From Paracerasibacillus soli (GTDB taxonomy: Bacteria > Bacillota > Bacilli > Bacillales > Amphibacillaceae): a stretch of 64,000 nt of DNA. The position numbers and the translations under genes are program-made. Under the pieces are notes generated by a model. That model saw only the letters and a list, made by a program, of their open reading frames with translations. It had not been told where the DNA came from and did no database searches. The stretch is taken from assembly GCF_034006335.1 (NCBI RefSeq), contig NZ_JAWDIQ010000001.1; one strand, 5' to 3'. This document shows positions 1 through 10,900 of the stretch, piece after piece (position 1 is the first letter of the stretch; each line of letters starts with the position of its first letter).

Positions 1-80
1 CTAGTTAGCCCTAGACCATTCATTACACTATCGAAAAAGTTCAAAAACCTTTGCCAAAGTTAGCAAAGGTTTTTAACTTA

Positions 81-897
81 TTAAGGGAAACGAGGAAATT
101 GACCAAAGTCAGGTTTTCTTTTTCTTTAAAGGCATCGCGACCTTCTTTTGCCTCATCTGTTGTGTAATACAATAGTGTAGCATCTCCGCCCATTTGCTGT
201 AATCCGGCAAGTCCATCAGTTGCAGCATTAAATGAAGCTTTTAAGAAACGTAATGCAGTAGGTGATTTATCAAGAATCTCAGCACACCATTGCAATGTTT
301 CTTCTTCTAATTTGTCCAATGGCACTACTTTGTTTACCATGCCCATTTCATATGCTTCTTCCGCATTGTACTGACGGCATAAATACAGATTTCACGAGCA
401 CGTTTTTGTCCAACCATTTCAGCAAGTAGACCAGCACCGTAACCTGCATCAAAACTTCCTACTTTCGGACCTGTTTGGCCGAATATTGCATTATCCGCCG
501 CAATCGTTAAATCACATACGATATGTAATACATGCCCACCGCCAATTGCGTAACCTGATACCATCGCGATAACTGGTTTCGGAATAGTACGGATTAGACG
601 TTGTAAATCTAATACGTTTAGGCGTGGAATATGGTCGTCACCAACATAACCTCCATGGCCACGTACCGACTGATCTCCACCAGAACAAAATGCTTTTTCT
701 CCTGCTCCTGCTAAAATAATGACACCAACGGAAGAGTCATCACGTGCATCCGCAAAAGCATCAATCATTTCGTTCACTGTTAAAGGTGTAAATGCATTAC
801 GTTTTTCCGGACGATTAATCGTGACCTTTGCAACGCCATTATATTTTTCATAAATAATTTCTTTATATTCTCTAGCTTGTTCCCATTGTACTACCAT
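81..897 (-). CDS. menB: 1,4-dihydroxy-2-naphthoyl-CoA synthase MenB (two frame breaks)
   Basis: Crotonase-fold enzyme that cyclises o-succinylbenzoyl-CoA to DHNA-CoA in menaquinone synthesis. The N-terminal frame has the family segments CSGGDQ, SGYAIGGGH and GQTGPKVGSFDAGYG. The frame breaks near 387, where restoring one G gives EIWYLCRQYNAEEA, a MenB hallmark, and again near 113, where restoring one A in a run of A gives the conserved ending RKPDFGQFPRFP and a stop at 81-83. The repaired length of about 272 residues matches the family. ATG at 897 follows AGGAGG. It is the last men gene visible in the minus-strand operon. I read the breaks as base-call errors because both repairs restore exact family sequence. 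Confidence 0.95.
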
Positions 898-921
898 ATT
901 TATCCTCCTAATTATTATGCT

Positions 922-1728
922 TCATCTATTTTGCAGTATAAACGCATTTACTATTTTACCAAACTTTTGCGGATCTTCCACGTGAATTGCATGTCCAACA
1001 TTTTTCACGATGACAAGTTGGCTGTTTTTAAGCTTTTCGGACATCTCTTCATTTATATGAACAAACTTCGGATCCCTTTCACCAACAACTAGTAATACTG
1101 GTTTTTTCCAATTTTGTAAATGATTCCACCAACTCGGTTGGATGCCTGTTCCCATTCCTTGTAGCGATTGGATTAAACCCGTTACTTGTTGGGATAGCCT
1201 TTCCTGTCTTATTTGCTCTTTTACTTTTTTGGGTAACGTTTGCTGTGTATGAAATAATGGAATACCTTCCCAATAGTCAATAAATGAAACAAGTCCATCC
1301 TCTTGCATTTTTTTTATTAGTTTATCATCACTTTTAATCCGAAGATTGCGCTCTTGCTTTGTTTTTAATCCTGGAGAAGCACTCTCCAACACGAATGACT
1401 TTATATATTCAGGATATAACATTGCAAAAGACAAAGCAGTTCGTCCACCCATCGAGTAACCTAACAAATGAACGTTCTTTAATCCTAATGTTTGAAAAAT
1501 AATAGCAAGATCATCACAGCACATTTTCATTGTTTTAATCGTTGGTGTCATTGTTTTGCCGTGACCTGGCAAGTCTATCACTACAAAACGAAAACGATCT
1601 TGATATCCATCTATCAAAGTTGACCATGTCGACACACTGCCAGTAAAACCATGAAATAAAACAATCGTTTCACCTTGATTACCATATATCTCACAGTGAT
1701 ATACACTGTCACCTACATGAACTTTCAT
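922..1728 (-). CDS. menH: 2-succinyl-6-hydroxy-2,4-cyclohexadiene-1-carboxylate synthase MenH
   Basis: Alpha/beta hydrolase-fold lyase that removes pyruvate from the MenD product SEPHCHC. The 268-residue frame is intact. It shows the oxyanion-side HGFTGS motif near residue 27, the nucleophile elbow GYSMGGR near residue 90, an acid residue in GERD and a histidine in VGHAIH close to the C-terminus, which together form the Ser-Asp-His triad. The start ATG directly follows the menD stop codon, so the two are translationally coupled. Position between menD and menB matches the Bacillus men operon and separates it from generic hydrolases. Confidence 0.93.
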   Translation of the reverse strand: MKVHVGDSVYHCEIYGNQGETIVLFHGFTGSVSTWSTLIDGYQDRFRFVVIDLPGHGKTMTPTIKTMKMCCDDLAIIFQTLGLKNVHLLGYSMGGRTALSFAMLYPEYIKSFVLESASPGLKTKQERNLRIKSDDKLIKKMQEDGLVSFIDYWEGIPLFHTQQTLPKKVKEQIRQERLSQQVTGLIQSLQGMGTGIQPSWWNHLQNWKKPVLLVVGERDPKFVHINEEMSEKLKNSQLVIVKNVGHAIHVEDPQKFGKIVNAFILQNR

Positions 1729-3460
1729 TTACTCACCTATTATCTGTATTAATTCATCATGAATGCCATTCCAAATTTCTTGATGCCATCTTGCATTTTC
1801 CTCGCGGTCTGTTTTGACTTCTATAACAGATAGCCCTTTACGTTTGTAACTTGCCTGTAAAGCTGTTACTAATTCGGCATCCGAAGTAGCTTCACTATAA
1901 TGTCCACCATACATCTGAACGGCATGCTGAAATTCAATATGTAACGGTGTACCAAATAGCAATTCAAAATGTTGACCATTTTTTGCTTGTGGTAAAAATG
2001 AAAATATACCGCCACCATTGTTATTAATAAGTAATATAGTCATATCTATTTCGTAATGCTTTGTAGCAAGTAACCCATTCATATCATGGAAAAATGATAA
2101 ATCTCCTAATAACAAACTCACACGTGTATGACTTGCTGCTGCACCTAAACCACTAGATATCATACCGTCGATTCCATTTGCCCCACGATTTGCTAAAACA
2201 GAAATACTTTTCTTTGTTTTCATAAAGAATGTATCTACATCACGAATTGCCATACTATTTCCAACATACAACGTCGATTCTTGGGGCAATTCATCTATTA
2301 ATGTATGAACCGCTTTTCCTTCTGTCAATTGTCCTGAAAAACTTTCTTTTACAACTTGTTTTGCTCGTTCATTTGCATGTTGCCATTGTTCTGCCCAAGT
2401 TTTATCTGTTGATAGTTCATAGCTTTGCATGTCCTCACAAAAATAAATCGGATCCGAGAAAATATATTCTGTTGCATGACCAACAGGATCTCGAAAACCA
2501 CTTTGTTTTTCAACTACGAAGTGGGCCGCATCAGCATGCTCCTCCACAAAAAACAAATATGGTTTTGAAATAGGCATCGCACCAAAACGAATAATAAAGT
2601 CTGGTTTAAAATATTGCCGAATTTCTTTTGATTTTAAAATTGCGTCATACGATTCAATAATAAGGGAATGTTCACTGGCTGATCGCATTTGACTTAACGG
2701 ATCAGCAAGTATCGGAATGTGCCATTTTTCTGCTAAACCAAGTAGGGCCGAACGAATGCCTTCATCTGGTTGCGGACCGCAAACAATAAGGCCACGTTTT
2801 TTATCCGCTATAGTAGCAATGAACTGCTCCACTTGTTCCACACTTAATTTCTTTTTCCATGGTGTGTTGGTGCATAGGATGACGTTTTTGCTTCCCCCCA
2901 TAAATTTTCTAACATTAAATTCGGTACTAACGGCTCCCGTAGCGGAAAGTTTAAATGAACTGGACCTTGATTGTCTTCCATTGCCGTATGAAACGCGCGT
3001 GCTGCCTGACTTCTAACATAGGTAAGCATACGCGGTGTTGCTTCTGGTAATGCCATTTCATGAAACCACTTCACATATTCTCCATATAAATTAATTTGCT
3101 GAATGGCCTGCGGTGCCCCAACATCTCGTAATTCATGAGGTCTATCTGCTGTTAGAACTATTAGCGGTACACGACTGTAATGTGCTTCTACAATTGCGGG
3201 GTAATAGTTTGCGGCTGCTGTACCTGACGTACATACTAAAGCAACAGGTCGCTGCGTTTTTTTTGCCAAGCCTAACGCAAAAAGGCGGCGGAACGCTCAT
3301 CAATGATAACCCAATCTTTTATGTTTGGGTGTTCAACCATTAACATCGCAATTGGAGTTGAGCGGGACCCTGGAGAGATTACAACATCAGTTAATCCAGT
3401 CCGTGCTAATTCATCTACAAATTGCCCTATATATTTGGTTAAGTTTTCTATGTGATCCAT
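1729..3460 (-). CDS. menD: SEPHCHC synthase MenD (two frame breaks)
   Basis: Thiamine-diphosphate enzyme joining isochorismate and 2-oxoglutarate, the committed menaquinone step. Three consecutive frame segments form one protein of about 577 residues. The N-terminal part carries VISPGSRSTP and DERSAAF, the middle VCTSGTAAANYYPA and TADRPHELRD, and the C-terminal ThDP domain GLGAAASHTRVSLLLGDLSF. Restoring one T in a run near 3281 and one G in a six-G run near 2890 rejoins the frames as SAAFFALGLA and ENLWGGSKNV. The gene lies 5 bp after menF and abuts menH. Both breaks are shortened homopolymers, so a functional gene is likely. Confidence 0.93.
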
Positions 3461-3465
3461 GATTG

Positions 3466-4854
3466 TTACTTGCCTCCTAAAACTGTTTGCATCGGTAAAA
3501 ACTTTAAACTTGTTTCCTCGAATTCCGCTTCAATATCGGAATCTTTTACGATACCACATCCAGCAAAAATAGATGCCTCATTCCCGCTTATCAGTCCTGA
3601 ACGGATTGCAACAGCAAATTCCCCATTCATTTGCTGATCAACCCAACCTATTGGCGCACCATACCAACCACGATTTAACGGTTCCTGTTCACGAATAAAT
3701 GCTAAAGCTGTTTCTGTTGGTGTACCACCTAGTGCCGGTGTAGGGTGAAGCTTTTGCACAATATCAAATATTGTAAAGTGCTGTTCTAACTTTGCTGTAA
3801 CGGGCGTGTATAAATGTTGAATATTTTTTAATGGATAAACGACCGGCTTTTTCGGTATATTTAATTGTTTACAGTAAGGTGCGATTGATTCCTTAATCAT
3901 TTTTACAACAAATTGATGTTCTTCAATATTTTTTGGATCTTGCAGTAAACCATATCGTATTTGCTCATCTTCATCCGGCGTTTTCCCTCGAGGAGCCGAC
4001 CCAGCCAAACATGTCGTTAATAATTGTTCATTTTCAACACGTACTAATCTCTCGGGCGTTGCACCAATAAAACAAGATTTTTCACGAACATATGCAAAAA
4101 CATAACTATTTGCTTGTGTTTGTAATAGTCTTTTTAAAACATGTGCAATTTCAAAATCATCAGCCGCCTTTATGCGAAGCTCACGGGCAAGTACAATTTT
4201 TTCAGCTATTCCTTCCCGAATCAAATTTTTAGCACGCTGTACAACATTTTTCCACTCATGGGTAGCCACTTCTTCTTCGTTTATCAATTTATTATCAGTA
4301 AAATGACAAATCGGATAGTTCCATAGTGCTGCTTCTTTTTTCATATATTCCTTTACAACCGTATCCGCGTGATCTTTGTGTCGAACCAACAAATTAGTTG
4401 TTAAATAATAGTCGTTTTCTTCTAATTGACTGAATAAAAATTCTGGTACAAAAAACTCACTATCAGGGAAGTCCTTCCATAATGCTCCGTTTTCTTGCTT
4501 CGAATCAAAATTCATTCCACCTAATACGAGCAATCCAGTACCTTTTTTTTTAACCGGACAATACGTAACAGCTTCAGCAAACATCTTACCTAAAGCCGCC
4601 TTTGTTTGTTCAATCCGTTTTTTACCATTCCCATTCACTTTAATTAACTCTCCAGCTGCAACAAGTGTCAACGAATTGTCCGCTGTATGCCAAAACGCAC
4701 TTTTTGTATAGGATTTACGAACTGCTTGAAAAAAATGTATCGCATCAAATTGTTCCACTTTCTTGGTGTAGCTAACTAGCTTTTGTTGACCTTCCCCTAT
4801 ATCGTCTAATGCTTTTTGTATGAGTTGTTGTAGTTCTTTTATCTCTGTAACCAT
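3466..4854 (-). CDS. menF: Isochorismate synthase MenF
   Basis: Chorismate-utilising enzyme that converts chorismate to isochorismate, the branch point into menaquinone. The intact frame ends with the ADCS/anthranilate synthase fold: KIVLARE, the segment CLAGSAPRGKTPDED, LHPTPALGGTPTETAL and the C-terminal AGCGIVKDSD with EFEET. An upstream in-frame extension to 4941 exists, but the ATG at 4854 (MVTEIKEL) has a GGAGG ten bases before it and gives 462 residues, the usual size, so I chose it. First gene of the menFDHB operon, with a sigma-A-like promoter just upstream. Confidence 0.93.
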   Translation of the reverse strand: MVTEIKELQQLIQKALDDIGEGQQKLVSYTKKVEQFDAIHFFQAVRKSYTKSAFWHTADNSLTLVAAGELIKVNGNGKKRIEQTKAALGKMFAEAVTYCPVKKKGTGLLVLGGMNFDSKQENGALWKDFPDSEFFVPEFLFSQLEENDYYLTTNLLVRHKDHADTVVKEYMKKEAALWNYPICHFTDNKLINEEEVATHEWKNVVQRAKNLIREGIAEKIVLARELRIKAADDFEIAHVLKRLLQTQANSYVFAYVREKSCFIGATPERLVRVENEQLLTTCLAGSAPRGKTPDEDEQIRYGLLQDPKNIEEHQFVVKMIKESIAPYCKQLNIPKKPVVYPLKNIQHLYTPVTAKLEQHFTIFDIVQKLHPTPALGGTPTETALAFIREQEPLNRGWYGAPIGWVDQQMNGEFAVAIRSGLISGNEASIFAGCGIVKDSDIEAEFEETSLKFLPMQTVLGGK

Positions 4855-4891
4855 ATTGAAAATGCCTCCGTCTTGCATATAGTCTATTTCT

Positions 4892-4920
4892 ATTCTATTC
4901 TCTTTCTTTATCTTTCTCAA
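4892..4920 (-). promoter_or_regulatory. Candidate sigma-A promoter for menFDHB
   Basis: On the minus strand TTGAGA and TAGAAT are separated by exactly 17 bases, about 40 bases before the menF start. It lies in the divergent menF/menA intergenic region of roughly 350 bp, which holds no other gene that I can see. Confidence 0.55.
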
Positions 4921-5139
4921 GAATTGGGTAGTTCTTATCATTTACTATGCCTATTTGTAAAGTAGTTATCGGGGAGTTAGACAACGTTTTAAAAGGTAAA
5001 TAAAAGGCTGTTCTATCATTAATGGATGCTTGCTAGCAAAACACAGTTGACTGAACACGCCTTAAAGGATGGAAAGCGGAACTTGAAGATGAAAAGTCGA
5101 TGCAGTTTATTTTAAGTTAGAAGCATAGATTCAATTATA

Positions 5140-5168
5140 TTGACACTTAATTTATATTTCCATAAACT
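5140..5168 (+). promoter_or_regulatory. Candidate sigma-A promoter for menA
   Basis: A perfect -35 TTGACA is followed after 17 bases by TAAACT, about 37 bases upstream of the menA ATG. Confidence 0.6.
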
Positions 5169-5205
5169 TAAGATTGATATTTAAAATACAAGGGGAACAA
5201 CTATT

Positions 5206-6137
5206 ATGCCAAAAGAAAAACATATCAGACATGCTTTAAAAGAAAGAGATGGGTTTCACGTTTGGTGGCGCCTGCTCAGACCACATACATTAACTGCTTC
5301 TTTTATACCGGTTTTTATCGGTTCCATGTTAGCTTTTCACGAAGGTACTATCCACATAGTCCTATTTCTAGCAATGCTATTAGCTTCAATGCTCATCCAA
5401 TCAGCAACAAATATGTTCAATGAATATTATGATTATGTAAGAGGCTTAGATCATGAAGGGTCAGTAGGAATCGGTGGAACAATTGTACGAGATGGTATTA
5501 AACCAAAAACAATCCGTAACATTGGTATACTCTTTTTCATCATTGCAATGATACTTGGAGTTTATATTTGTATCGAATCTAGCTGGATGATTGCTCTAAT
5601 CGGTTCCATTTGTATGCTAATTGGCTATTTATATACTGGTGGCCCTTTACCAATTGCCTATACGCCATTTGGAGAATTATTTGCGGGTTTATTAATGGGA
5701 CAGTCATTATTTGTATTAGTTACTATATCCAAACAATGACGCTTTCATCTGATGTCATCCTAATTTCGATACCGTTTGCTATATTTATCGGGGCTATTTT
5801 AATGTCAAATAGTATTCGTGACCTTGACAATGACAAAGAAAATGGTAGAAAAACATTAGCCATTTTATTAGGCAGAAAAAATGCCATTCGTTTTCAAGGT
5901 AGTATATTTGCAATTGCTTATACTCTAACAATCTTGTATACAGTACTAAAGATTCTTCCATGGTGGAGTTTATTAACTTTACTTAGCATACCATTAGCCA
6001 TTAGTGTTATTAAAAAGTTCCAAGGAAAATCGACACCATTAGAAATGATGCCAGCAATGGCCGCCACTGGTAAAACAAATACTATATTTGGCTTATTACT
6101 TGGAATATCACTTATCATTGATAAAATAGTGAGTTAA
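5206..6137 (+). CDS. menA: 1,4-dihydroxy-2-naphthoate polyprenyltransferase MenA (frame break)
   Basis: UbiA-family membrane enzyme that prenylates and decarboxylates DHNA to demethylmenaquinone. The first allylic-diphosphate motif is seen as NMFNEYYDY near residue 70 and the second as SNSIRDLDNDKENGRKT in the downstream frame. Several hydrophobic helices span the protein. The frame breaks near 5720; adding one T rejoins it as a helix followed by YYIQT, and the whole is about 311 residues, normal for MenA. The ATG has AAGGGG nine bases upstream. It is transcribed divergently from menFDHB and followed 12 bp later by a DHNA-CoA thioesterase-like gene. Confidence 0.93.
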
Positions 6138-6149
6138 GGGGATGAGGGG

Positions 6150-6545
6150 ATGGAAATGAATACTGAACACACACTTTTTGAAGCTTTAGGAATACAAAGT
6201 AAAATATTGGAAAAGGATTTAGTCGTCTTAACGATGCCGGTAGATGAAAGAACACGCCAACCAGCTGGTTTTCTTCACGGTGGAGCAAGTGTTGCATTAG
6301 CTGAATCAGCTGCAAGTATTGGTGCAATTTTACATATTGATCGAGAAAAGTTTCATGTTTTTGGTATGGAGATTAATGCTAACCATATTAAAAGTAAACG
6401 AGATGGGGAAGTAACGGCAAAGGCTAAACCGATACATGTTGGAAGATCTACAATGGTGTGGGAAATTAATATAACAGATGAACAAGGCGATTTAATTTCT
6501 GTATCTCGCTGTACAATTGGAGTCGTACCGAGAAAAGACGCTTAA
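6150..6545 (+). CDS. Hotdog-fold thioesterase, probable DHNA-CoA hydrolase (YuxO/MenI-like)
   Basis: Single-domain hotdog acyl-CoA thioesterase of 131 residues. It has the PaaI-type signature GFLHGGASVALAESAAS, with His-Gly-Gly and the catalytic acidic residue on the central helix, then EINANHIKS and a C-terminal SRCTIGVV strand, and it closely resembles Bacillus YuxO. In menaquinone synthesis such enzymes hydrolyse DHNA-CoA between MenB and MenA. Its place directly behind menA makes that role likely here, although substrate specificity cannot be read from sequence. Start could be the ATG at 6150 or 6156; a GAGGGG lies closer in spacing to the latter. Confidence 0.85.
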   Translation: MEMNTEHTLFEALGIQSKILEKDLVVLTMPVDERTRQPAGFLHGGASVALAESAASIGAILHIDREKFHVFGMEINANHIKSKRDGEVTAKAKPIHVGRSTMVWEINITDEQGDLISVSRCTIGVVPRKDA

Positions 6546-6559
6546 TGCTTTGTTTAAAA

Positions 6560-6715
6560 GAGAGAGTGAAACTGTAACTAGTGGGGATTTTCACCTCCCT
6601 GCTGATTGCAGTTGAATGAATCGGACTTTTACTAGCTGTTGATCCTAACTCATCTATTACTTTTAGCACCTCAAATTCTTGAAACGTAAATTACCGACTG
6701 TAATCTGTGATAAAT
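6560..6715. repeat. Interspersed structured repeat, copy A
   Basis: Degenerate copy of the element best preserved at 62770-62927. Shared blocks are a GTGAAACT head, a GTGGGG hairpin, CTTTTACTAGCTGTTGATCC, an AATTCTTGAA block and a GATAAA tail. It lies between the menI-like gene and its terminator and contains no reading frame of note. Confidence 0.6.
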
Positions 6716-6717
6716 AT

Positions 6718-6764
6718 AAAAAGAGCCAAACTATACACAATAGATGTATAATTCGGCTCTTTTT
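6718..6764. terminator. Bidirectional intrinsic terminator between menA-menI and ribU
   Basis: Inverted repeat AAAAAGAGCC / GGCTCTTTTTT flanked by A and T tracts, placed between convergent genes. Confidence 0.8.
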
Positions 6765-6867
6765 TATGATTTAGCTTTCGTATTTAAATAAACGATGCTA
6801 TACCAACTTTTTAAATTAAAGCTGCAATACTGCTTAACAAAACTTTTTCTAGGAAAATTAGTCATTT

Positions 6868-7454
6868 TCATGAAAAATTTGCTTGTTTTTGTTCAATCCA
6901 GGTTCGCGTTTTAGTATAGATTGGAACGAATACAAGTGCGACAATGATTCCTTTTAAAAGGTTAAATGGTAATACCCCATACAACACCGCAAATCGCTTC
7001 ACACTTTCTATCTTCATATCTTCCATTCCCATAAACCATGCATAAATTGGTAAAATGACAAGATAATTTAATACACTCATCGCGATTGCCATTATAATCG
7101 TTCCTGTAACTAAACAGAAATAATACTTTTAACACCTTTATATTTATGATAAAGAACTGCAGCAGGCACAATAAATAATATACCAGCTAAAAAGTTGGCT
7201 GCAACTCCTACAGGTTCACCCGTACCTATTGCTAGGTATAATATGTTTTTAATCGCTTCTACCGCTATCCCCGCCATTGGCGAAAAAATAAGTGCCGCAA
7301 GTAGAGCTGGAATTTCACTAAAATCAATTTTTAAATACGGTGGTAGTAATGGTAACGGGAAGTTGAGAAAAATTAATAAAAAGGAAATTGTCCCCAGTAA
7401 AGATAAAATAATCAATTTTAATAGTTTAGATGATTGCTTGCTTTTTTGCATCAC
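6868..7454 (-). CDS. ribU: Riboflavin ECF transporter S component RibU (frame break)
   Basis: Substrate-binding membrane subunit of an energy-coupling-factor transporter for riboflavin; it works with the shared EcfA/EcfT module encoded elsewhere. The first segment has the typical PPYLKIDFSEIPALLAALIFSP and GPxxG-like helices, and the second ends in YGVLPFNLLKGIIVALVFVPIY. Adding one G near 7116 joins them as IISGLVTGTIIMAI, giving about 196 residues and six predicted helices. An FMN riboswitch with its own terminator lies upstream, which fixes the substrate as a flavin more firmly than sequence alone. Confidence 0.93.
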
Positions 7455-7524
7455 CCTATATCCCCCTTCATCTCTTTACCGATTCCACCTCGTGATGAAG
7501 GATAAGCCGACATGCATAAGAACA

Positions 7525-7562
7525 GAAAAAACCCTAAAGCGCTAAAATGGGGCTTTAGGGTT
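7525..7562 (-). terminator. Intrinsic terminator of the FMN riboswitch
   Basis: On the minus strand AACCCTAAAGC pairs with GCTTTAGGGTT, followed by a T run. It lies between the riboswitch aptamer and ribU, the usual expression platform for transcription attenuation by FMN. Confidence 0.85.
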
Positions 7563-7628
7563 AAACATTATTTGTCCACAGTAAATAAATAGTGCATATA
7601 TTAAACAATGCACAATTGGCTGTCTCGA

Positions 7629-7767
7629 CATCTTCTCCCATCCAGACTTTCACTGTCGGTTCTGGAATCTCACCAGATCAACCACGAAGTTTTCACTTAG
7701 TGGGTCACGGACTTTAGAGTTCGTTCACTCTTTACCGTCGGTCGGGAATTACACCCTGCCCGAAGAT
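7629..7767 (-). promoter_or_regulatory. FMN riboswitch (RFN element)
   Basis: On the minus strand the RFN consensus blocks occur in order: ATCTTCGGGCAGGGTG, AATTCCCGACCG, CGGTAAAG, GTGAGATTCC, CCGACAGT, and GTCTGGATGGGAGAAGAT. Closing bases ATCTTC and GAAGAT form the P1 helix. FMN binding should favour the downstream terminator and repress ribU. Confidence 0.96.
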
Positions 7768-7794
7768 TGGAATCGATATGTTATTGTTAATTCC

Positions 7795-7822
7795 ATTATA
7801 CATAAGTAATCTACTTTTGCAA
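7795..7822 (-). promoter_or_regulatory. Candidate sigma-A promoter for the FMN riboswitch/ribU transcript
   Basis: TTGCAA and a perfect TATAAT on the minus strand with a 16-base spacer, about 30 bases before the RFN element. Confidence 0.55.
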
Positions 7823-7926
7823 TAGTTATGCATCCATTTTTCTAATAATATGACCTCATTATAAAGTGTAACTTCAATCTTGGCAGAGCTTTTCCACTCC
7901 GCTATTTTTAATAAATAGCTTAGAAC

Positions 7927-7957
7927 AAAAAAGATGTCTCGTGTTACACGAGACATC
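7927..7957 (-). terminator. Intrinsic terminator of the bacillopeptidase F-like gene
   Basis: GATGTCTCGTG pairs with CACGAGACATC across a 3-base loop, followed on the minus strand by six T residues, just after the protease stop codon. Confidence 0.85.
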
Positions 7958-7970
7958 CCTTTTACTGTTA

Positions 7971-10900
7971 TTATTTTTTCACAGCATTTGTTTCTTGTGA
8001 TGAAATGAATAATTTACCTTCAGCTTTTGCACGAGCCTCGTTACCAAATTTGTCTTTACCTTGCACTTCTACAACTGCACCTTCTGCAACTAGATTACCC
8101 GGCACAGTCCAATAAGCAACGTAATGACCTGGTGACATTTCAAACATTGGTAGCTCTGTAACATTCTTTAAACTTGGCAAATTCGTAAGCGGCATATGAA
8201 CAGTGAATGTAGCTTTCAATCCCGGCTCACTGTCGAATGATACAAGTACTGTTTGGCCTGCTTTTACATGCATATCTTCTGCTGGAGTAACATTTTCAAC
8301 TTTTGGTGCTGTATATTTTGCTTCTAATACAACAGATTTTGTAGTACTATTACCAGCTAAATCAGTTGCTACAACTTCTATTGTATTTTCACCTTCGTCT
8401 AATAAGATTCGTTGTGAATAATTTCCATCTTTAACTTTCACTTCTTGACCATTCACCGTAACTTTATCAAGATTCGTATCTGAAACTGTCCCAACTACTG
8501 TAACTGTTTCGCGATTTGTCTTGTCCCCTTTTTGTGGAGAATCAATCGTAAGTTCTGGTGCTGTGGTATCAAGTGTGACCGTTACTGGTTCAGATTCATT
8601 TACCTCATCTTCATCAATTACAGTAACAGCAGTAAATTCGTTTTCACCCTCTGTTAATTCCGTATCAAAAGAGAATAGCCCATCATCACCAATTTCTGCA
8701 ACCCCTACTTCTTCACCGTTATTCAATAACTTCACAGATGTAGTAGGAGACGCTGTTCCTTCAACTGTCAATGCCGGCTCATTTGTTACGTAATTTTCTT
8801 CTGGTGTTGTAATAGTTGCTTGCCCAACCTCATATGAGACACGTGCACGGATCATGTAGTTACCTTCATCAGTTGTTGCTGACCATGCACCGCCAACTAA
8901 CTGATAACTACGTTCTGCAAATGGTCCATCTTCATCTGTAGCTAATCCTGGCGCATAAGGGTTATCTTGTGTTTGGATATAGACCATGTAGAAGTCACCG
9001 TCAACAACAATATTGTGTTCACTTAAATCTACTTCTGTCCATGTTCCATCACGATTTGCCTCTGCCTGAACCGGACCTGCTAACTTTTTACCTGGTAAAC
9101 CACCAGCACCTGATGCGTCCCATACTTCTACAGCGAACTCTGTACCACCAGGAACTGGCCATTCAGTATCCCAAAATTGAAAGACACCATCTGTTACAAT
9201 TGCGGTCTCTTTACCTTCTGGTAGAGACATTTTCATTGCCCAACCATTTCCTGCATCGTAGAAAGATAATGCGTTTTCTGCAGTTCCATCGTCATATGCG
9301 ATTTCTCCACCCGGTACTGTGTAGAATGGTTCTAATTCAACATTTAAGTCTACGTTACCGTCTAAATTAACTTCAAGCTCTTTTTTATAAAAGTCACTTG
9401 CAACAACACGCAATGTATACGTTCCTTCGTATGCAGTTAACGTGAAGTTTCCATTTTCGTCTGTTTCTACTGGTGCAATATTTGCATCTTCAACTACTAT
9501 TACAGTTGCACCCTCAATAGGATTACCAGTTTTTTCGTGTGTAACAGTACCAGTGATTGTAGCTTGTGGTAATTCATTCAGCGTAAAATTAGCTGTTACC
9601 GTTTGATCCGCTTCGATATTTACTGCTTTTTGTTCTGATGCATATCCATATGCATCTGCAACAAGCGTGTATTCACCTGCAGCATGAACAAATGAATAAC
9701 TACCATCTGCTGGATTCGTATTAACAGAACGACCACTTTCTAGTACACTTACTTTTGCACCTAGTGGTAATAACATTGGTTTTACATCATGATTTTTTTC
9801 TACTTTCTCTGATGCAACTTTTGCCTTAGGCTTTTCATTCTTGACTGGTGCATTCTTTTCGACGCCCAAGCTTACTTTATTTGAGCTTGCTCCACTTTCC
9901 GCCGCTAATTCAACATCATCAATATACCAGCCTTCTTTATTTACACTAATATCAGAATAAGCGTAGAACCCTAAATATACACGTCCGCTATAGTCTGATA
10001 GGTCAACCTCAATATCTTCCCAACCGTTTGATTGTCCTTGGACCATATGGAGTTCTGTCCATTCTTCTTGATCCGTTGAAATCACAACATGTCCGTAATC
10101 CCAAGCACGGCCAGCTGAAGATTCTTCAAAGTTATGCCAACTCTTTAGCTTCAAATAAGCTCCTTCTTCTGGAGTTCAACAGGAGGCATAACAGTGTTGC
10201 CCTCATGCTACTATCATAGTCTCCACCTAGATTTGTTGCATATACCTTTTCTCCAGATGCAGCTTGCTCTTGGACCTGTAGTAGGTATGCCCACGCCCAT
10301 GAGTCATTTTCTCCAAATGAATACCAACCGCTTGGACTTGATTCAAAGTCTTGGAAATATCCTACTGTAATTGCTTCATTAATCTCTACACTATATTCTT
10401 CTGTAAATGTTTCATTTTCATTGTAGTCTTTGGCATACCAACGATATGTGATAGATTCACCTTCCAAAGCGTCACCAGGAATTACTGCCGCAAAATTACC
10501 TGACTCTAATCCACCAGTCAGTTGTTCTGCGTCAACTTCTGTCCACTCATCTTGTGAATCTTTATAATGAAGTTCTACTTTATTAATACGCACATTGTCC
10601 GTAACTTCAGCCTGTAAATGTAATTTAGTACCTTCATATGCCTCACTTGGCGCTTCATGGTTAATGACAGGCGCTTCCTCATCATCCTCATAACGCGAAG
10701 CATCAAATAAATCAACATTGTCTATATACAATCCTGGTCTATTTACACTACCGTCTGAAGATGCCTTGAAGCCAATATAGACACGTCCTGAATACTCAGA
10801 TAGGTCAAGAATCGTATCTTCCCAACCATTGGAAATACCACTAAACAAATGTATTTCTTCCCAATCCTTCATATCAGTTGAAACGACGACATGTCCAGAA

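Noticed and set aside
877..1092. Plus-strand frame of 71 residues over menB/menH
   Set aside because: It lies opposite menH and the menB start, has no ribosome site and no family pattern; it is a shadow of real genes.
5030..5115. Stretch before menA that translates to a short Lys-rich end (TQLTEHALKDGKRN)
   Set aside because: Looked like a transposase remnant, but no start, no upstream homology and no inverted repeats; not enough to support a feature.
7110..7454. ribU, menD, sufS and other split genes as true pseudogenes
   Set aside because: Each is restored to full family sequence by one base, riboswitches and operon order are intact, and essential genes are affected equally.
8203..9370. 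Three Ser/Thr- or His/Leu-rich plus-strand frames inside the subtilase
   Set aside because: They are reverse-strand shadows of the Asp/Glu/Val-rich extracellular domains and have no start signals.
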